The translations under genes and the position numbers were made by a program. A DNA stretch of 9,020 nucleotides. Source: a bacterium (GTDB taxonomy: Bacteria > Elusimicrobiota > Elusimicrobia > Elusimicrobiales > UBA9959). Location of the stretch: positions 1 to 9,020 of the forward strand of contig JAKAMO010000098.1 in assembly GCA_021812825.1 (NCBI GenBank), written 5' to 3'. Positions 7,567-9,020 of the stretch are shown piece after piece; within the stretch, counting starts at the first letter, position 1, and every line of letters begins with the position of its first letter. The notes under the pieces were generated by a model. That model was not told the origin of the DNA. It ran no database searches and saw only the letters and a list, made by a program, of their open reading frames with translations.

Positions 7567-8316
7567 ATGCGCCCGGTTTCCGTCTATGCCCACAGGGGAG
7601 GGATGGCCAGGGCCCCGGAGAACACTCTGGCCGCCTTCAGGACGGCCTATTCCGACGGGGCCGCGGCCATAGAGTGCGACATGCGCCGCACGGCCGACGG
7701 CCAGTTCGTTGCCTTCCACGACAAGGATACGGCCAGGGTGTGCGGGCGCTCCTGGGAGGTGGCCCGCACTCCCTGGGGACATCTTAAGACCCTGCGCGTC
7801 ATGGGGAAGGAACCGATACCCCACCTGGACGATATTCTGAACTTCATGATCCTGCGCCCCGGGCTGGACATGTATTTCGAGCTCTCGCTGGACCGGCCCT
7901 CCGACGCCGCGGACCTGGCCCGCCAGATAGAACGTGCCGGAATGCAGTCCAGGTCCTACCTGCTGGTCTTCTCCTGCCAGGCGGGACAACTTGCCGCCGC
8001 CGGAGAAGTGGTTCCCGGCATCGGCCGCGCCGTCATGCCGCTCTTTCCCTCCGACCTTGCGGGAACGGCCAGGGAGGCCGGCGCTTCCAAAGTATGCGCC
8101 GGCTGGGTGGACTGGCCGCTGACGAAGCAGCTGTTCTATTTCGGGGCTTCCGCGTTCGATTTTCCAAGGCAGGTAAAAGAGGCCGAAGCGGAAGGGATAG
8201 AGATCTCGGCCGGGATAGCCAACGGGCCGAGGGACGTGCGGAGGCTGGCGGAGCTGGGCGCCAGGGCCGTCTGGACGGACGATGTCCCCATGGCCGCCAA
8301 GTATCTCGGACTATGA
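7567..8316 (+). CDS. Glycerophosphodiester phosphodiesterase family protein (GDPD)
   Basis: This 249-residue protein has no signal peptide and is therefore probably cytoplasmic. GDPD enzymes hydrolyse glycerophosphodiesters, the deacylated remains of phospholipids, to glycerol 3-phosphate and an alcohol. The signature is clear: AHRG (residues 8-11, catalytic H9), PENT (17-20), ECD (36-38, metal ligands) and FHD (50-52, second catalytic H51). Two later family motifs deviate. The ExK strand is FELSL (104-108): E105 remains but the Lys is replaced. The usual VxxWTVN near the C-terminus reads ISAGIAN (213-219), without the Trp. The C-terminal WTDDVP fits the usual end of the barrel. The core catalytic residues are intact, so hydrolysis is likely, but the substrate may not be a simple glycerophosphodiester. 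Its stop overlaps the next start by four bases (ATGA), so the two are translationally coupled. Confidence 0.9.
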   Translation: MRPVSVYAHRGGMARAPENTLAAFRTAYSDGAAAIECDMRRTADGQFVAFHDKDTARVCGRSWEVARTPWGHLKTLRVMGKEPIPHLDDILNFMILRPGLDMYFELSLDRPSDAADLARQIERAGMQSRSYLLVFSCQAGQLAAAGEVVPGIGRAVMPLFPSDLAGTAREAGASKVCAGWVDWPLTKQLFYFGASAFDFPRQVKEAEAEGIEISAGIANGPRDVRRLAELGARAVWTDDVPMAAKYLGL

Positions 8317-8909
8317 AGAGGATAGTGGCCATAAACGGCAGCTACCGTCGCGGCGGCACCATAGACCAGGCCGTGGAGGCTGCCGCCGCCGCGGCCAGGG
8401 CCGGCGGGGCGGCGGTGGAGACGGTGCTGCTGACGGAAAAGAACATAGAGTTCTGCACCAACTGCCGCTCCTGCATGCAGGAGCCGGGCTCCAAGCGCGG
8501 GGACTGCCCGCTGCGCGACGACATGGACGCCATCCTTGACGCCGTGGACGCGGCCGACGGCCTGATACTGGCCGCCCCGGTGAACTGTTTCAACCTTACC
8601 GCCGTCTTCAGGAAGTTCATGGAGCGGGGCGGGCCTTACGCGTACTGGCCGTGGGGCGCCAAGGCTCCGGCCATGAGACCGGCGCGCGGCGGGAAAAAAG
8701 CCGTATTGATAACCTCGGCCGCTATGCCAGCGCCTTTCGGCAGGCTGTTCACCGGCGCCATGCGGGCGCTCAAGGTCACGGCGGCCGGCGTGGGAGCGAA
8801 GGTGTCGGGCACGCTTTTTATCGGCCTGTCCGCGATGACGGAAAGACCGGAGCTTACGGCCGGGGACAGGCGCAGGGCCGAGGCGCTGGGCCGCGGGCTT
8901 CTGGCATAA
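8313..8909 (+). CDS. NADPH-dependent FMN reductase / iron-sulfur flavoprotein family protein
   Basis: This 198-residue flavodoxin-fold protein opens with a beta strand and the phosphate loop INGSYRRGGT (7-16), which should bind FMN. A cysteine cluster, C48, C51 and C54 (CTNCRSC) plus C65 before DDM (69-71), matches iron-sulfur flavoproteins and related NAD(P)H:FMN reductases in which cysteines hold a [4Fe-4S] cluster. The gap between the third and fourth Cys (10 residues) is wider than in the compact archaeal iron-sulfur flavoprotein motif. APVNCFNLTAVFRKFMERG (78-118 region) is the typical dimer and FMN contact segment. Such proteins transfer electrons or reduce quinones, flavins or xenobiotics; the partner here is unknown. 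The start at 8313 overlaps the GDPD stop, and the Shine-Dalgarno is weak, so translation is probably by coupling. The longer frame upstream of 8313 is overlap with the GDPD gene and is not used. Confidence 0.9.
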   Translation: MKRIVAINGSYRRGGTIDQAVEAAAAAARAGGAAVETVLLTEKNIEFCTNCRSCMQEPGSKRGDCPLRDDMDAILDAVDAADGLILAAPVNCFNLTAVFRKFMERGGPYAYWPWGAKAPAMRPARGGKKAVLITSAAMPAPFGRLFTGAMRALKVTAAGVGAKVSGTLFIGLSAMTERPELTAGDRRRAEALGRGLLA

Positions 8910-8920
8910 AGGAACCATTT

Positions 8921-9020
8921 ATGTTCAAAAAGATACTTCTCGTCGACGACGATCAGCTGGTCCTGAACTCCACCCGGCGATTCCTGGAAGAAAGAGGCTT
9001 CAGGGTGGCGCCGGCAGTGA
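8921..9020 (+). CDS. Response regulator receiver domain protein, 3' partial
   Basis: Thirty-three codons are visible before the window ends. FKKILLVDDDQLVLNS (2-17) is the first strand and acidic pocket of a CheY-like receiver domain, with D9-D11 as the Mg-binding acidic residues. FLEERGFRV (21-29) is the usual end of helix 1 and start of strand 2. The phosphoacceptor Asp and any output domain lie outside the window, so the type of regulator (DNA-binding, enzymatic or single domain) cannot be told. AAGGAA (8909-8914) is a good ribosome binding site six bases before the ATG. It begins 11 bases after the flavoprotein stop and may be co-transcribed. Confidence 0.92.
   Translation, partial: MFKKILLVDDDQLVLNSTRRFLEERGFRVAPAV

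Noticed and set aside
8094..8312. Upstream extension of the flavoprotein frame inside the GDPD gene
   Set aside because: The extension product is Arg/Gly-rich shadow sequence; the flavodoxin fold begins at the ATG at 8313.

Overview
This GC-rich window is a normal bacterial chromosomal segment. Its nine genes, two of them cut by the window edges, plus one likely microgene, all lie on the + strand. It shows no transposase, integrase, phage gene, CRISPR array, rRNA or tRNA. Signal peptides on two exported enzymes, a diadenylate cyclase gene and frequent ATA isoleucine codons despite high GC would fit a Gram-negative-type lineage such as Elusimicrobiota. That assignment is a guess from general style, not a phylogenetic result.

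Layout. (1) 1-609: 3' part of a radical SAM gene resembling QueE (7-deazaguanine pathway). (2) 610-778: spacer rich in small hairpins. (3) 779-1084: small protein with an N-terminal CPCC motif and a charged helical body. (4) 1085-1252: a run of three GC-rich hairpins ending in a textbook intrinsic terminator, then a -10-like box right against the next start. (5) 1253-2821: exported phospholipase D-superfamily protein with two HKD motifs, followed by a strong terminator. (6) 2909-6251: an operon of hpt (purine salvage), ftsH (membrane AAA+ zinc protease), cdaA/dacA (c-di-AMP synthase) and a 33-residue membrane microprotein that looks like only the N-terminal anchor of a CdaR/YbbR protein. (7) 6252-6370: short control region with repeated GGTCCA(ATA) units and an extended -10. 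(8) 6371-7477: exported NodB-family polysaccharide deacetylase, followed by a terminator. (9) 7567-8909: glycerophosphodiester phosphodiesterase overlapped by four bases by an iron-sulfur-flavoprotein-like FMN reductase. (10) 8921-9020: start of a response regulator receiver domain.

How it fits together. Several products act on the envelope: phospholipid or nucleic acid (PLD), membrane protein quality control (FtsH), peptidoglycan or polysaccharide (deacetylase) and phospholipid headgroup debris (GDPD). CdaA makes a second messenger linked in other bacteria to cell wall and osmotic control. Three genes that open transcription units (PLD, hpt, GDPD) lack a Shine-Dalgarno sequence and have a -10-like hexamer a few bases before the start codon, which suggests leaderless mRNAs. 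Some of the other genes (the 779 gene, the deacetylase, the response regulator) have recognisable Shine-Dalgarno sequences.

The most interesting items are the CdaR-anchor microprotein, the triple-hairpin spacer that may encode a small RNA, and the leaderless pattern. No clearly new multi-gene system is present.
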